NCBI GenBank assembly: GCA_963974105.1
Contig: CAXBBG010000002.1
Location: 62,001 to 126,000 of the forward strand
Origin: UBA2136 sp963974105
GTDB taxonomy: Bacteria; Pseudomonadota; Alphaproteobacteria; UBA2136
Length of the DNA stretch: 64,000 nucleotides
Direction of reading: 5' to 3'
The notes under the pieces are model-generated. The model saw only the letters and a program-made list of their open reading frames with translations. It was not told where the DNA came from and ran no database searches. Below, piece after piece: positions 33,736 through 42,784 of this stretch; position 1 is the first letter of the stretch; each line of letters starts with the position of its first letter. Made by a program: the position numbers and the translations under genes.

Positions 33736-34127
33736 TTGAAGCGGCACTACCATTGCTTTCATCTTTGATGCGACATTTTATGGATAAAAAAGACGATATT
33801 GCTAAGAAAGCAGGCGTGTCCAATGATGTTGTAGGTGCGGTTACGGAGGCAATGTCTGAATTTTTATCTAAAGATGAGCGTGCTATGCAGTTAACTATGG
33901 AGCATATAGATAAAGCTAGAGCTTATGATATGACTACATTTGATGCGGGGGATAAATTTTCAAATCGACTGCGTTCTACAGTAAGGCCGATTTGTACATT
34001 TGTGGCGATGGGCTGGTATGTTATCGCCCGTATCTATGAAATAGAATTACAGGGAGAAGATTATGCAATAGTTGGTGGTATACTTGCTTTTTGGTTTGGT
34101 TTTCGCCCATTTGAAAAAATAAAATAA
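33732..34127 (+). CDS. Holin (GTA-holin 3-TM family)
   Basis: Inner-membrane protein that lets the amidase reach the wall. The 131-aa protein has a soluble N-terminal part with MEHIDKARAYDMTTFDAGDKFSNRLRSTVRP (about 53-88, in part) and two to three hydrophobic helices (about 86-103 and 110-124), the pattern of the holin family used for release of alphaproteobacterial gene transfer agents. It starts inside the amidase stop (ATGA). It is the last gene of the module. Confidence 0.78.
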   Translation: MIEAALPLLSSLMRHFMDKKDDIAKKAGVSNDVVGAVTEAMSEFLSKDERAMQLTMEHIDKARAYDMTTFDAGDKFSNRLRSTVRPICTFVAMGWYVIARIYEIELQGEDYAIVGGILAFWFGFRPFEKIK

Positions 34128-34187
34128 ATAAAATCGTTTTTTTTACTTGCAATATTTTTAGAAGAAGGTATTTTCAATTGCAAGTAC

Positions 34188-34277
34188 GGAGGCGTGGCAG
34201 AGCGGTTGAATGCACCAGTCTTGAAAACTGGCAAGGGTTAACGCCCTTCGTGGGTTCGAATCCTACCGCCTCCGCCA
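34188..34277 (+). tRNA. tRNA-Ser (anticodon UGA)
   Basis: Cloverleaf with 7-bp acceptor GGAGGCG/CGCCTCC, D-arm GGCAGAGCGGTTGAA-type, anticodon loop CTTGAAA (UGA), long variable arm (GGGTTAACGCCC), T-loop TTCGAAT and an encoded CCA. It lies 60 bp after the holin gene at the right edge of the phage-derived module. Confidence 0.95.
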
Positions 34278-34282
34278 TTTAT

Positions 34283-34308
34283 AAAAAATGACCTTAGGGT
34301 CTTTTTTT
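34283..34308 (+). terminator. Short terminator after tRNA-Ser
   Basis: GACC-TTAG-GGTC (34290-34301) flanked by A-run and T-run, with one T-T mismatch. Confidence 0.6.
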
Positions 34309-34430
34309 ATATCTAAAAACATATTTTATCACTCATCGGATTATGTGGCTATACTTATGTAATCCCATATAATTTTTTGTAATTACAAGTGTTTATTTTA
34401 ACTAAAAGCATAAGATTTTTCATTCGGCCA

Positions 34431-34459
34431 TTGACAATCTATATGGGATGTACTATATA
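34431..34459 (+). promoter_or_regulatory. Promoter of the cold-shock gene
   Basis: TTGACA (34431-34436), 17-nt spacer, TATATA (34454-34459). The start near 34466 gives a 5' leader of about 175 nt, as expected for cold-induced csp mRNAs that refold with temperature. Confidence 0.75.
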
Positions 34460-34641
34460 TTTAAGTACCCGAACATGACGTGAGGGTAGATTTATGTCAA
34501 TGCTCCACTTGAGGCTTGGGTTTATAGGTAAATAACCTTTAAAACCAAATTAAAACTTCAATTGCTGTCTTTTACTAAATTTGGAGTTTCTTGACGCAAG
34601 TCGAGATTTTATAAAATTTGTTTATTAAGGAATATATACTT

Positions 34642-34848
34642 ATGGCTACAGGTATCGTTAAATGGTTTAACACAACTAAAGGTTACGGATTTATTGCACC
34701 AGATGATGGCGCTAAGGACGTTTTTGTTCACATTACAGCACTAGAAAAAGCTGGTCTACGTCAACTTGACGACGGACAAAAAGTTAGCTACGAAATCGTT
34801 GCTAACAAAGGTAAAGAATCAGCTGAAGAAATCAAACTGATTGACTAA
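34642..34848 (+). CDS. Cold-shock protein CspA family
   Basis: Single-stranded nucleic-acid-binding RNA chaperone, 68 aa. RNP1 (KGYGFIAP) and RNP2 (VFVHI) are intact, and the N-terminal GIVKWFN is typical. ATG 34642 has AAGGA 10 nt upstream; an ATG at 34618 is not supported. The long leader from the promoter at 34431 suggests mRNA-level cold control. Two tandem hairpins end the transcript. Confidence 0.93.
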   Translation: MATGIVKWFNTTKGYGFIAPDDGAKDVFVHITALEKAGLRQLDDGQKVSYEIVANKGKESAEEIKLID

Positions 34849-34851
34849 CCT

Positions 34852-34909
34852 AATAAACTTACCTAAAAGGTAAGTTTATTTAAAGCTCTCTTTTAAGAGG
34901 GCTTTTTTT
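34852..34909 (+). terminator. Tandem hairpins after the cold-shock gene
   Basis: First: a perfect 12-bp stem AATAAACTTACC/GGTAAGTTTATT (34852-34880). Second: GCTCTCT/AGAGGGC (34885-34902) followed by seven T. The second is the terminator; the first may protect the mRNA 3' end. Confidence 0.88.
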
Positions 34910-35071
34910 GTCTAGAATATCTTGTTCTTTAACTCGAATTGTCATAAACTTCTGATATGGTGTGAAATAATATGTGTTCTTTATATGTATCATACTCCTT
35001 TTGATGTATTGCAAATACATTTCTATGCGCTAATATAGTATGATAGTAAAATTAGGTTTGGGAAAACATTT

Positions 35072-36943
35072 ATGAGATTATTTAGTGATTTAAAAGCACG
35101 ATCTATATCTCTTATTGTTGTAGCGGTTTTAATTTTTAATGGCTACAGTTTATTTGACAGGCTTCAACATACTATTAAAAATCAAACAGATAGTTTAGAA
35201 ACTAACAGTAATTTACTTATTGAAGCTCAGGCTTTAGCGTCGATTAAACATTATTGGACCTTGGACTTCGCCTCTTTAGAGGCTATTTTAGATGGTTTTC
35301 AAACTGTCCCAGAATTTCACAGCGCGACGTTTTATAATGAAGATGACGAAGTGATCGCAGAAAGAATTGTTGAAAAAGCCAGTCACTATCCTAGAATTTT
35401 AACTATATCAAAAGATTTATACACAGAAATTCCTGGTCGTAATATTTATCTAGGTAAATTAGTTTATGAAGTTAGCTATAAACTGGTTGATGAATATATA
35501 AGGGAAACCTTAATACGGGAGCTTATTAACCAATTAATTTTAGTTATATTTTTATGTGTTTGTATATATCTTATTATCGAGTTTTTTATTGCAGCTCCTT
35601 TACGGGTAATTTCCAAGACTTTAACAAATATTGCTTCTGGTGATGTGCGTACGCAAATCCCTTTCATCTCACGTAAAGATCAAATTGGTGATTTAGCAAG
35701 GGCAGCGCGTATTTTTAGTGCGAATAGTATAAAAGTCATAGATTTTGAACGTCAGGCACGTAAAGAAGCTGAAGAAACTAATAAACTTAAAGATTTGTTT
35801 TTTGCGCGCGTGACTCATGAATTACGCACGCCTTTACACGGTATTAGTGGTCTTACTGAACTTTTACTAAAAGATTTACCAGAAGGAGAGATGTATGCTT
35901 CTATAGAAAATATTAGCGGTTTATCTAAGAATATGACCTATATGGTAAATGAAATATTAGACTTTTCTAGTATGCGTGAAAATAAAATTGAGTTGGATTA
36001 TGTGGATGTTGATCTGCGCATGACATTGAATAAAACCTCGCTATCTGTTTCTCCTCTTATGTCCAATAATAATAATAATCTTAAAGTTTGTATTGACGAT
36101 AACTTGCCTCAAAAACTCATGATGGACGGTGTTCGTTTTGAACAGGTACTGTTTAATTTATTAAGTAATGCTGCTAAGTTTACAAAGGATGGTGTTGTAA
36201 CTCTGTCTGTAAATGTTGATAAAATTGAAAATAATACAGTGTGGCTTTCTTGTTCTGTAGCAGATACTGGGATTGGTATTTCTAAAGAGTTTCAAAATAA
36301 AGGTATGTTTGATGCTTTCACGCAAGAAGATGAAAGTATTAACAGATCATACGGAGGGACTGGATTAGGTTTATCTATTGCTTATCAGATGGTTAGGCTT
36401 ATGGGCGGAGAACTTAAAGTGGAAAGTGAAAAAGGTGAGGGTTCCAAATTCTATTTTTCTATACCATTGGAGATTGCAAACGTTGAAGATGATAAGCTAT
36501 CTAAGGATAAGAGTTTATCGAATGCTGTACCTATTACACCTAAAAACCTCTTGATTGTTGATGATGACCCACTTAATAGGAGGCTACTGCAAAAAATTGT
36601 TGAAAGAGATGGGCATACGGCTATTCTAGCTGTTGACGGAAACGATGCAATAGCCTGTTTACAGAAAAATGATATTGATTTAATTTTTATGGACGTGATG
36701 ATGCCTAATAAAGATGGTGTGGAAGCAACGTCTGACATTCGTAAAATGGATAATGAAAAAGCAAACACACCTATTTTCGCTGTGACAGCATTTATTCATA
36801 AGGAAAATGAAGATGTTTGCCGTAATGCGGGTATGAATGGATTTTTGTCTAAGCCGTTTAACACAGATGATGTTGCTAAAATTATTCATGACTTTACACA
36901 ACTTAATAATAAAAATATAAGCAAAAAAAGACCCCCTAAATAG
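35072..36943 (+). CDS. Membrane hybrid histidine kinase with receiver domain
   Basis: Sensor kinase of 623 aa: TM1 (about 12-28), a periplasmic sensor of about 120 residues, TM2 (about 150-170), HAMP (about 170-225), HisKA with THELRTPLHG (His about 249), HATPase with NLLSNAAKF, DTGIGI and GGTGLGLSIA, and a C-terminal receiver with LIVDDDP and the acceptor Asp in MDVMMPN (about 540). No separate response regulator lies nearby, so the phosphorelay partner and signal are unknown. It is monocistronic. Confidence 0.9.
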   Translation: MRLFSDLKARSISLIVVAVLIFNGYSLFDRLQHTIKNQTDSLETNSNLLIEAQALASIKHYWTLDFASLEAILDGFQTVPEFHSATFYNEDDEVIAERIVEKASHYPRILTISKDLYTEIPGRNIYLGKLVYEVSYKLVDEYIRETLIRELINQLILVIFLCVCIYLIIEFFIAAPLRVISKTLTNIASGDVRTQIPFISRKDQIGDLARAARIFSANSIKVIDFERQARKEAEETNKLKDLFFARVTHELRTPLHGISGLTELLLKDLPEGEMYASIENISGLSKNMTYMVNEILDFSSMRENKIELDYVDVDLRMTLNKTSLSVSPLMSNNNNNLKVCIDDNLPQKLMMDGVRFEQVLFNLLSNAAKFTKDGVVTLSVNVDKIENNTVWLSCSVADTGIGISKEFQNKGMFDAFTQEDESINRSYGGTGLGLSIAYQMVRLMGGELKVESEKGEGSKFYFSIPLEIANVEDDKLSKDKSLSNAVPITPKNLLIVDDDPLNRRLLQKIVERDGHTAILAVDGNDAIACLQKNDIDLIFMDVMMPNKDGVEATSDIRKMDNEKANTPIFAVTAFIHKENEDVCRNAGMNGFLSKPFNTDDVAKIIHDFTQLNNKNISKKRPPK

Positions 36944-36953
36944 GAGGCCTTTT
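36924..36953. terminator. Weak hairpin between the kinase and tldE
   Basis: A imperfect stem GACCCCCTA/TAGGAGGCC with flanking A and T runs between convergent genes. Two mismatches reduce confidence. Confidence 0.4.
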
Positions 36954-36972
36954 GATTTCGATACTAGGGGTT

Positions 36973-38304
36973 TTAACCTACAATAGAAACTCCTTCAATG
37001 CGTGCAGTTGCAGCATTGGCAGAATCATTAAATTTCAGGTCGTTTGCAAACGTTGTTTCGTTTAGCATGTCTTTTAAATTTCCAGCAAGTGAAGCTTCCT
37101 TCACGTACTCACCGGTAATAACACCATCACGAATAACAAAACCTGCAACTGTGTAGGAAATGTCACCTGTAATGGCTTTGAAGCCATGTCCCATGACGTT
37201 AGTCACGTAAAGCCCAAGTTTAATATTGTCTATTAAATCATCCGGACTTAATGTGCCGCCTTCAAAGTAAGGGTTGTATAGACTGGGCCTGCCAAGTTTT
37301 GGCGAAAGCCCCAATTGTTTGGCATTGCGTAAGCCAAGCAAAAAGTTTTCTACATTCCCATTCTTCACTAAGTTAACCGACTCAGGTCCTATAATACCAC
37401 TTCCTGCATAAGGAGATGATCCAAGACCACGTACTTTTGTGCGATTGTCGAGTAGATTAATATTATCACCAAACAGCTTAGTCCCTAAATCATCTTTGTT
37501 TATAAAACTACCTTTTGCAACAATGTTACCGCCGTGTAAGCAGCTTTGCAGTGTACCTAAAAGTAGTTTTACAGATATTTTAGGATCAAGAACAACAGGT
37601 AAAACACCTTTATGCCCCATACTTACTTGGTTGAGCATTGCTGCTGCTTTTTCACCCGACTTTATGCCAATGCTTGCCATAGGCCTGATATCAGACCAGT
37701 GGCGTGCAGAGTCATAGTCGTAGTTAATGACCTTTTCACCGTTAAGTTCAGCCATAGCTTGGATAACAGCTGAACGTGAACTGGTTTTATAATGGCCTTC
37801 AAAGCCATTAGAAATAACCAAATAATGTTCATACTGCGAGGAAGATACGTCGGCACTGCGAATAGACGCAACACCAGCAATACTTCTTGCAGCGGCTTCC
37901 ATTTCACAAGCCATTTGCAGCATTTCATCAGCGGTGTGTTCTGTGCTATCGACTAAATCTAAATATTTAATCATATCAGCAGAAACAGGTTGAATAAGCG
38001 ACTTGTCAGCAACGCAAGCAAACGGGTCTTCTGGTGCTTGTTTGGCTGCTTCTACAATGGTGCGTACTAAACTTTCAACAGAATCATCTGTTAAATTTTC
38101 AGTTGAACCTGATGCAACTTTTTGTCCAACATGCGCTGTGAATGAAATACCACAATCGATATTACCTTCAACACCGTCAGACTTACCTTCAAATACGCTT
38201 ACGCCCATGGCATTGGTAACACCAAGAGAGGAGGAAGCATCGCTTGCACCAAGTTTTAAAGCTAAGGCAACAGCTTTTTTACAGATATCTAATTTATTAC
38301 TCAT
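36973..38304 (-). CDS. pmbA: Metalloprotease TldE/PmbA subunit
   Basis: Partner of TldD in a heterodimeric protease that degrades or matures peptides (for example microcin B17 and CcdA in E. coli). TldE lacks the zinc site, as expected. Family features include an N-terminal mixed domain, SRSAVIQAMAELN, GVLPVVLDPKISVKLL (about 235-250) and the C-terminal VMGHGFKAITGDISYTVAGFVIRDG (in part). I choose ATG 38304 (443 aa), with AGGAG 9 nt upstream; ATG 38310 is too close to that site. It lies 11 nt after tldD. Confidence 0.92.
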   Translation of the reverse strand: MSNKLDICKKAVALALKLGASDASSSLGVTNAMGVSVFEGKSDGVEGNIDCGISFTAHVGQKVASGSTENLTDDSVESLVRTIVEAAKQAPEDPFACVADKSLIQPVSADMIKYLDLVDSTEHTADEMLQMACEMEAAARSIAGVASIRSADVSSSQYEHYLVISNGFEGHYKTSSRSAVIQAMAELNGEKVINYDYDSARHWSDIRPMASIGIKSGEKAAAMLNQVSMGHKGVLPVVLDPKISVKLLLGTLQSCLHGGNIVAKGSFINKDDLGTKLFGDNINLLDNRTKVRGLGSSPYAGSGIIGPESVNLVKNGNVENFLLGLRNAKQLGLSPKLGRPSLYNPYFEGGTLSPDDLIDNIKLGLYVTNVMGHGFKAITGDISYTVAGFVIRDGVITGEYVKEASLAGNLKDMLNETTFANDLKFNDSANAATARIEGVSIVG

Positions 38305-38315
38305 AATCATTTCTC

Positions 38316-39746
38316 CTAAGCTGTGCCGCCGACTGTAATGGCGCCAGCCCCTACAGCGATTGTTGGTTGTCCTACCGTAACAGCTAATGATTGTCCATCT
38401 TTACCACAGCTTCCTGTGACAGAAATTTCTAAATCATTGGCTACACCAGTAATGTGTTGGAAGGCTGTTTTACCTTGGCCGCATAATGAAGCGCCTTTGA
38501 TGTAAGCACCTAATTTGCCGTTTTGAATTAAACGAGCTTGTGTGGTGTTAAATTCAAAAGTACCACTGGTAATATCAACTTGTCCGCCACCAAATTCTGT
38601 GACTAAAATACCTTTTTTAACGCCAGCAATGAGGTCTTCAACTGAAGCATTGCCATTGTCGATAAATGTATTTGTCATACGTGGAATAGGTTGGTAAGCA
38701 TAGCCTTGACGTCTTGCATTACCTGTAACGGGCATGCCTAACTTCGCAGCTGATATTTCGCTGGTCATTAAGCCAACAAGAATACCGTCGTCTACCAGTA
38801 TGTTGCGGTTTGTTGGATTACCTTCATCGTCCACATTAAGTGAACCACGGGCATTTTGAATGGTGCCATCATCAATAATTGTCACACCTTTAGAAGCGAT
38901 GCGTTGACCAAGCATACCCTGAAAAGCGGCAATGCCCTTTTGATGAAAATCAGCTTCAAGTCCGTGTCCAAATGCTTCATGCATAATAACACCACCCCAA
39001 CCGTTGGCAACAATCAAGTCAAAGTCATCACCTGAAGGTGCATCGATTGCTGTTAGGTTGTTATGCGCATGGTTAATAGCGTGATCGACAAATTTTTGCC
39101 ATGTTGCCTTGTTGAACAAAGTGTCAACGCTGACAGGGCATGCCATGCCTTTACCACCATTTTCCTTTTTGCCATTATCTTCAAGTGTTACAGAAACATT
39201 TAAAGATGACATAGGGCGTTTATCAACAACGTGTTTACCATCGGCACGTACAATTAAAATGTCCTTGCTCGAAACGCTTAGGCTAATACCAACGTTTGTT
39301 ACACGGCTATCTTTTCTTGCATAGGCATCAATTTCACGCATTAAAGCTTCTGCTTTAGGCTGAAACTCATAGATTTTCACACCACCCAATATATCTTGGT
39401 CTGTGTAATAACCTTGCCCCATTGTTCCTGCTGTTGCAATTTTTACGGAAGGTGCTGTGCCTTGGCTAATGCCTTGCATGTTTTTCGCAGCTGTTTTTAA
39501 ATAGGCTGGGTCTAAACTTGCAAAGGTAAGCATGTCGGCCGTTGCATCGTTAATACGACGCAGTGCGCCGCCTGCACCAAATGAAATATCTGGCGCTGTC
39601 ACAATGCCAAGGCTCATGCTAATAGCAAATGACCAGGCATCGGCAAGGTAAAGTTCGCCACCATTGCCGCCTTGTAAAGCGTTTTGAGTTAAGCGTGTGA
39701 GTTCAGTAATATCTGAGTTTAACGCGGATAAGATTTTAGAAGACAT
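38316..39746 (-). CDS. tldD: Metalloprotease TldD
   Basis: Catalytic subunit of the TldD-TldE protease. The zinc motif HEAFGHGLEAD (HExxxH, about residues 257-267) and the later GSCGKDGQ segment with a Cys ligand are intact. N-terminal YADAWSFAISM-type and IPRMTNTFIDNG segments are typical; length 476 aa is usual. A near-perfect AAAGGAGG ribosome site and a promoter (39853-39881) precede it, so tldD-tldE form a separate operon from leuCDBA. Confidence 0.94.
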   Translation of the reverse strand: MSSKILSALNSDITELTRLTQNALQGGNGGELYLADAWSFAISMSLGIVTAPDISFGAGGALRRINDATADMLTFASLDPAYLKTAAKNMQGISQGTAPSVKIATAGTMGQGYYTDQDILGGVKIYEFQPKAEALMREIDAYARKDSRVTNVGISLSVSSKDILIVRADGKHVVDKRPMSSLNVSVTLEDNGKKENGGKGMACPVSVDTLFNKATWQKFVDHAINHAHNNLTAIDAPSGDDFDLIVANGWGGVIMHEAFGHGLEADFHQKGIAAFQGMLGQRIASKGVTIIDDGTIQNARGSLNVDDEGNPTNRNILVDDGILVGLMTSEISAAKLGMPVTGNARRQGYAYQPIPRMTNTFIDNGNASVEDLIAGVKKGILVTEFGGGQVDITSGTFEFNTTQARLIQNGKLGAYIKGASLCGQGKTAFQHITGVANDLEISVTGSCGKDGQSLAVTVGQPTIAVGAGAITVGGTA

Positions 39747-39852
39747 ATAAATGTCCCTCCTTTAGGTGTCAAGTTATCTGTAGAATACGAGCGAAAGCCA
39801 CATAGACCGTAGAAAAAAGATAAAGATAGTTCAGTTGTTAAACATCTCTTTA

Positions 39853-39881
39853 TATATAGTCCTTTCAATCACGGTATACAA
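39853..39881 (-). promoter_or_regulatory. Promoter of tldD-tldE
   Basis: Minus strand: TTGTAT (39876-39881), 17-nt spacer, TATATA (39853-39858). It lies in the 153-bp gap between leuA and tldD. Confidence 0.6.
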
Positions 39882-39899
39882 GTTTTATCGTTGTAAAAT

Positions 39900-41060
39900 C
39901 TACAGTATTAGAAGATTATCAATTATATTTTTAAAGTCGTTATCGCTTACACGTCCTTTTTCAGCCATTGCCATAAAGGTTGGATAGATTTTTTTAATAT
40001 CTTCTTTGCTTAAGTTATACCCCATTTGACTGGCTTTTTGCAATAAGCCGTCACTACCAGAAGTAACCCCAAGTGAGATGGTTGTATGCCCCCAGCCAAC
40101 CGACTCAGGCGTCATAATTTCATAGGTGCGAGCATCTTTACCCACGCCATGTTGATGAATGCCACTTTCATGCGCGAAGGCATTCATGCCGACAATAGCC
40201 TTGTTTTTTTGTACAGGTGCATCTGTATATTTAGACAATAAATCAGAGGCTTGTTTGAATTTTTGTGTAACGATGTTACTTGTGTAGGGCAAGGCGTCGC
40301 TGCGCACATGTAAGGCCATAATAAGTTCTTCTATGGCGGCATTTCCAGCACGTTCACCCAAGCCATTGATGGTGCATTCCACTTGCCTTGCGCCGCCTAA
40401 AACACCTGCTAAAGAATTTGCCACAGCCAGGCCTAAATCATTGTGGCAATGTGTTGAAAATACAGCTTTATCGCTGTTGGATACATTTTCTAAAAGGTCT
40501 TTGACCATGTTTGTAAATTCAAAGGGCAGGGTATAGCCTACGGTATCGGGTAGGTTAACGGTTGTAGCACCTGCCTTAATCACGGCTTCTACCACGCGGT
40601 AGGCAAATTCTTTTTCTGTGCGGGTGTAGTCTTCTAAAGAAAATTGAATATTATCTGTATATTTTGAGGCAAGTTTAACACCCTTTACAGCATTTTCTAA
40701 AACTTCCTCTGGCGACATATTAAGCTTTGCTTGCATGTGAATAGGGCTTGTGGATATGAAAGTATGAATACGCCCGCTTACTGCGTGTTTAAGAGCCTTT
40801 CCAGCCGCTTCAATGTCAGCGGCTGTGCTACGTGCCAGTGAGCAAATAGTGCTATCAAGCTTTGCATTTGCTAAGGCTTCAATGGTGTCATAGTCACTTT
40901 TTGAACCAATAGCAAAACCAGCCTCAATAATATCAACTTTCATGCTGTTTAGAAGCATACCAATTTCAATGCGCTGTTTTGTGTTTACAGGGTTGGTGTT
41001 GGGTGCTTGTAAGCCGTCACGTAGGGTTGTGTCAAAAATATAAAGGTGTTCTTTTTTCAT
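39900..41060 (-). CDS. leuA: 2-isopropylmalate synthase, short form without regulatory domain
   Basis: Condenses acetyl-CoA and 2-oxoisovalerate in leucine synthesis. The catalytic barrel is complete: FDTTLRDGLQAPN (metal Asp, residues 9-21), the STHCHNDLGLAVANSLAG segment (metal His pair), GLGERAGNAA, and the FAHESGIHQHGV flexible part. At 386 aa it stops after the linker helices, where most LeuA proteins carry about 120 more residues of the leucine-sensing domain. Thus feedback inhibition may be missing. Its ATG abuts the leuB stop. Homocitrate or citramalate synthase are alternatives, but the leuCDB context favours LeuA. Confidence 0.85.
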   Translation of the reverse strand: MKKEHLYIFDTTLRDGLQAPNTNPVNTKQRIEIGMLLNSMKVDIIEAGFAIGSKSDYDTIEALANAKLDSTICSLARSTAADIEAAGKALKHAVSGRIHTFISTSPIHMQAKLNMSPEEVLENAVKGVKLASKYTDNIQFSLEDYTRTEKEFAYRVVEAVIKAGATTVNLPDTVGYTLPFEFTNMVKDLLENVSNSDKAVFSTHCHNDLGLAVANSLAGVLGGARQVECTINGLGERAGNAAIEELIMALHVRSDALPYTSNIVTQKFKQASDLLSKYTDAPVQKNKAIVGMNAFAHESGIHQHGVGKDARTYEIMTPESVGWGHTTISLGVTSGSDGLLQKASQMGYNLSKEDIKKIYPTFMAMAEKGRVSDNDFKNIIDNLLIL

Positions 41061-42179
41061 TTATTTCTCCAACGTATTCAGGGCTTCTAAAACTTTATCA
41101 CCCATTTGTTGTGTCGTTAAAAGATAGTTGCTTTCTTTATAAATATCGGCGGTTCTGTAGCCTTGGTTTAAAACGTTTTCAACAGCTTTGTGTATTTTGC
41201 GTGAAAGTTCTAGTTCTCCAAGTGAATATTCAAGGAGCATAGCAAAGCTTAAAATTGTTGCTAGAGGATTGGCTTTGTTTTGACCTGCAATATCTGGTGC
41301 GCTGCCATGAACGGGCTCATAAAGCCCTTTTGTGTGCCCCGTTTCCATACATTTATCGGTGATGGAGGCAGAAGGGAGCATACCAAGTGAGCCAGTTAAA
41401 GCGCCACCAAGGTCAGATAAAATATCGCCCATCAGGTTTGGGCAAAGCATAATTTCAAATTGTTTTGGGTTGGTTGAAAGTTGCATGGCGGCATTGTCTA
41501 CATACATGTGAGAAAGTTCAATGTTTTCATATTCAGCGTCATGAAGTTCTTGTACAGCCTCGCGCCAGACAATCGACGCTTCAAGCACATTGGCTTTATC
41601 AATAGAGCAAACTTTTTTGCCCGTTGCTTTTGCTGCTTCAAAAGCTGTGCGTGCAATGCGCTTCACTTGTGCATTTGTATAACTTGCTGTGTTGTAACCC
41701 TTTTTAATACCGTCTTCGGTGGTTACAATGCCGCGCGGTTCTCCAAAATAAATACCACCAATCAATTCACGTACAATCATTACGTTTAAGCCGCTCACAA
41801 TTTCAGGTTTAAGGCTTGAGGCTTCTTTTAAAGCGTTAAAGGTGAAAGTGGGGCGCAAGTTTGCAAATAGGTCCATGTCTTTGCGTATATCAAGCAGCCC
41901 TTGTTCAGGGCGTGTGTCAAAATCTTTACCGTCCCATTTAGGCCCACCAACAGCACCCAACATAACAGCGTCGGCCTTTTTAACCAATGTGCGTGTTTCT
42001 TCGGGGTAGGGTTTGCCGTATTTATCGGTTGCACAGCCACCTAAAAAACCATCTTCGTGTGTCATTTTAAGGTGGGTGTTTTCACTTACCCATTGGGCTA
42101 TTTTTTGGGTTTCTTTAATAACTTCAGGGCCTATACCATCACCTACTAACCATAAAATATGTGCTGTTTTTGTTGTCAT
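41061..42179 (-). CDS. leuB: 3-isopropylmalate dehydrogenase
   Basis: NAD-dependent oxidation and decarboxylation of 3-isopropylmalate. The 372-aa protein has WLVGDGIGPEVI, the substrate loop VRELIGGIYFGEPRG, the DKANVLE helix, YVDNAAMQL and the nucleotide motif EPVHGSAPDIAGQNKANP (Mg Asp pair in LMGDILSDLGGAL). Placed third in leuC-leuD-leuB-leuA, 10 nt after leuD. Confidence 0.95.
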   Translation of the reverse strand: MTTKTAHILWLVGDGIGPEVIKETQKIAQWVSENTHLKMTHEDGFLGGCATDKYGKPYPEETRTLVKKADAVMLGAVGGPKWDGKDFDTRPEQGLLDIRKDMDLFANLRPTFTFNALKEASSLKPEIVSGLNVMIVRELIGGIYFGEPRGIVTTEDGIKKGYNTASYTNAQVKRIARTAFEAAKATGKKVCSIDKANVLEASIVWREAVQELHDAEYENIELSHMYVDNAAMQLSTNPKQFEIMLCPNLMGDILSDLGGALTGSLGMLPSASITDKCMETGHTKGLYEPVHGSAPDIAGQNKANPLATILSFAMLLEYSLGELELSRKIHKAVENVLNQGYRTADIYKESNYLLTTQQMGDKVLEALNTLEK

Positions 42180-42189
42180 TTATTTATCC

Positions 42190-42783
42190 TTATAGCCACG
42201 GTTTTAATTTTTTAATTTGCGCTTCATAGTCTGTTATTTTTTCTTGAATATTTTGGGTGAGTGCTATGTCGTCAAGCCCTTGCATAAGCGTGTTTTTAAC
42301 ATCCGCGTCAATATTAAAGCTATACTTTAAGTTACCACATTTAATGCATTGTTCTTCAAGGTTAATATCTGTGGGGTGTGTGGGGCTTGCGGTGGCAATT
42401 TCTTCAATATCTTCTATAGATAATTGAATGGTTAAAATGCCATTTTTAGTGCAGTTGTTACTAAAAATATCGGCAAATGAAGGGGCAATAACACAGCGGA
42501 TGCCAAAGTCTAATAGTGCCCAAGGTGCGTGTTCGCGTGAGGACCCGCAGCCAAAATTTTCATCCGCTAAAAGGATGCATGCATTTTTAAATTCTGGCTG
42601 GTTTAAAACGAATGTATTCGTTGTTATGCCGTCTACGTTAAAGCGCCAATCGTAAAATAATCCCTTTGCTAAACCTTCTCGTTTGACGGTGGTTAAAAAT
42701 TGCTTGGGTATAATTTGATCTGTGTCGATATTTTTCACCAATAGGGGGGCAGCGATACCTTTTAATTTTGTAAATTTTTCCAT
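42190..42783 (-). CDS. leuD: 3-isopropylmalate dehydratase small subunit
   Basis: Swivel subunit that pairs with LeuC to isomerise 2- to 3-isopropylmalate. At 197 aa it has NIDTDQIIPKQFL (residues 18-30), LADENFGCGSSREHAPWAL and VIAPSFADIFSNNC, all diagnostic. It starts 1 nt before the leuC stop region, so the two subunits are translated together. Confidence 0.95.
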   Translation of the reverse strand: MEKFTKLKGIAAPLLVKNIDTDQIIPKQFLTTVKREGLAKGLFYDWRFNVDGITTNTFVLNQPEFKNACILLADENFGCGSSREHAPWALLDFGIRCVIAPSFADIFSNNCTKNGILTIQLSIEDIEEIATASPTHPTDINLEEQCIKCGNLKYSFNIDADVKNTLMQGLDDIALTQNIQEKITDYEAQIKKLKPWL

Positions 42784-42784
42784 G

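Noticed and set aside
19800..34700. Prophage attachment repeats matching the tRNA-Ser 3' end
   Set aside because: I searched by eye for the tRNA 3' sequence near the left border and found no copy; no att pair can be supported.
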